From contig JAJFLD010000141.1 of the NCBI GenBank assembly GCA_021772875.1, forward strand, positions 1-14,227: a stretch of DNA of 14,227 nt, given 5' to 3'. The notes beneath the pieces were generated by a model. That model ran no database searches, had not been told where the DNA came from, and saw only the letters and a program-made list of their open reading frames with translations. Position numbers and translations under genes: made by a program. Shown piece by piece: positions 14,134 to 14,227 of the stretch. Source of the DNA: Ghiorsea sp. (GTDB lineage Bacteria > Pseudomonadota > Zetaproteobacteria > Mariprofundales > Mariprofundaceae). How positions within the stretch are numbered: the stretch's first letter is position 1; each line of letters starts with the position of its first letter.

Positions 14134-14227
14134 ATGTCGGAGAATAGGTGTAAAATTCAGCTTACTGGAAAGCTGGTGGAAGGACATAAATTAGAAGATG
14201 TCAGTGTAAATCTTGTCAAAATTCTGG
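14134..14227 (+). CDS. Unrecognised protein, N-terminal 31 codons only
   Basis: ATG at 14134 follows a strong AAGGGGGAAGG ribosome binding site, and the frame stays open to the window end. The peptide begins MSENRCKIQLTGKLVEGHKL and goes on EDVSVNLVKIL. The pattern of a beta-strand, G-x-L/I-x-x-G-x-x-x-E-x-V-x-x-N-L-x-K-L resembles a short N-terminal domain found before membrane or RDD-type domains in many proteobacterial proteins (FxGxIxxGxDxxxVxxNLAKLF). That likeness is from memory and the rest of the gene is not visible, so no function is assigned. Confidence 0.6.
   Translation, partial: MSENRCKIQLTGKLVEGHKLEDVSVNLVKIL

Overview
The window looks like chromosomal sequence from a moderately AT-rich Gram-negative bacterium, most likely a proteobacterium. 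Support comes from two Kdo/heptose genes of the lipopolysaccharide pathway (kdsB and a heptose-7-phosphate kinase), two signal-peptide proteins that look like outer-membrane beta-barrels, and an Azotobacter-type 7Fe ferredoxin. The genus cannot be fixed from the sequence. A marine or environmental lineage such as the Zetaproteobacteria would fit the gene mix, but that is inference.

Left block (1-6124, all minus strand, read right to left): a TrhA/hemolysin III-type membrane protein, a small outer-membrane barrel protein 20 bp behind it, a long acidic protein whose two short terminal helices resemble the PopZ/DUF2497 plan, valyl-tRNA synthetase (valS), a class III Fic AMP-transferase with its own C-terminal inhibitory motif, and the first 20 codons of an unrecognised gene at the window edge. 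A good sigma70-like promoter lies directly against the start codon of the acidic protein, so that gene and valS probably form one unit.

Central block (6125-9380, plus strand): a four-gene metal-uptake set. It has a small membrane protein with HxH and CxxC motifs, a beta-barrel protein, a ZnuA-like periplasmic metal-binding protein and an ABC-3 (ZnuB-like) permease that overlaps it by 4 bp. The ATPase of the transporter is absent. A 12-bp perfect inverted repeat sits in the divergent promoter region between this set and the hemolysin III-type gene.

Right-centre block (9414-12568, minus strand): ferredoxin fdxA, closed by a clear intrinsic terminator, then an overlapping run rlmN - heptose kinase (hldE domain I only) - kdsB, joining 23S rRNA methylation to lipopolysaccharide inner-core synthesis.

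Right block (12751-14227, plus strand): an ArsI/CadI-type vicinal-oxygen-chelate gene broken by a one-base deletion in a T run, a SigZ-like ECF sigma factor with a Cys-containing tail, and the start of another gene with its own candidate promoter. No tRNA, rRNA, insertion sequence, CRISPR array or prophage gene was seen, and no gene-free stretch exceeds 300 bases. The most interesting items are the PopZ-like protein, the ATPase-less metal operon with its small His/Cys protein, the frameshifted arsI-like gene beside sigZ, and the class III Fic protein.
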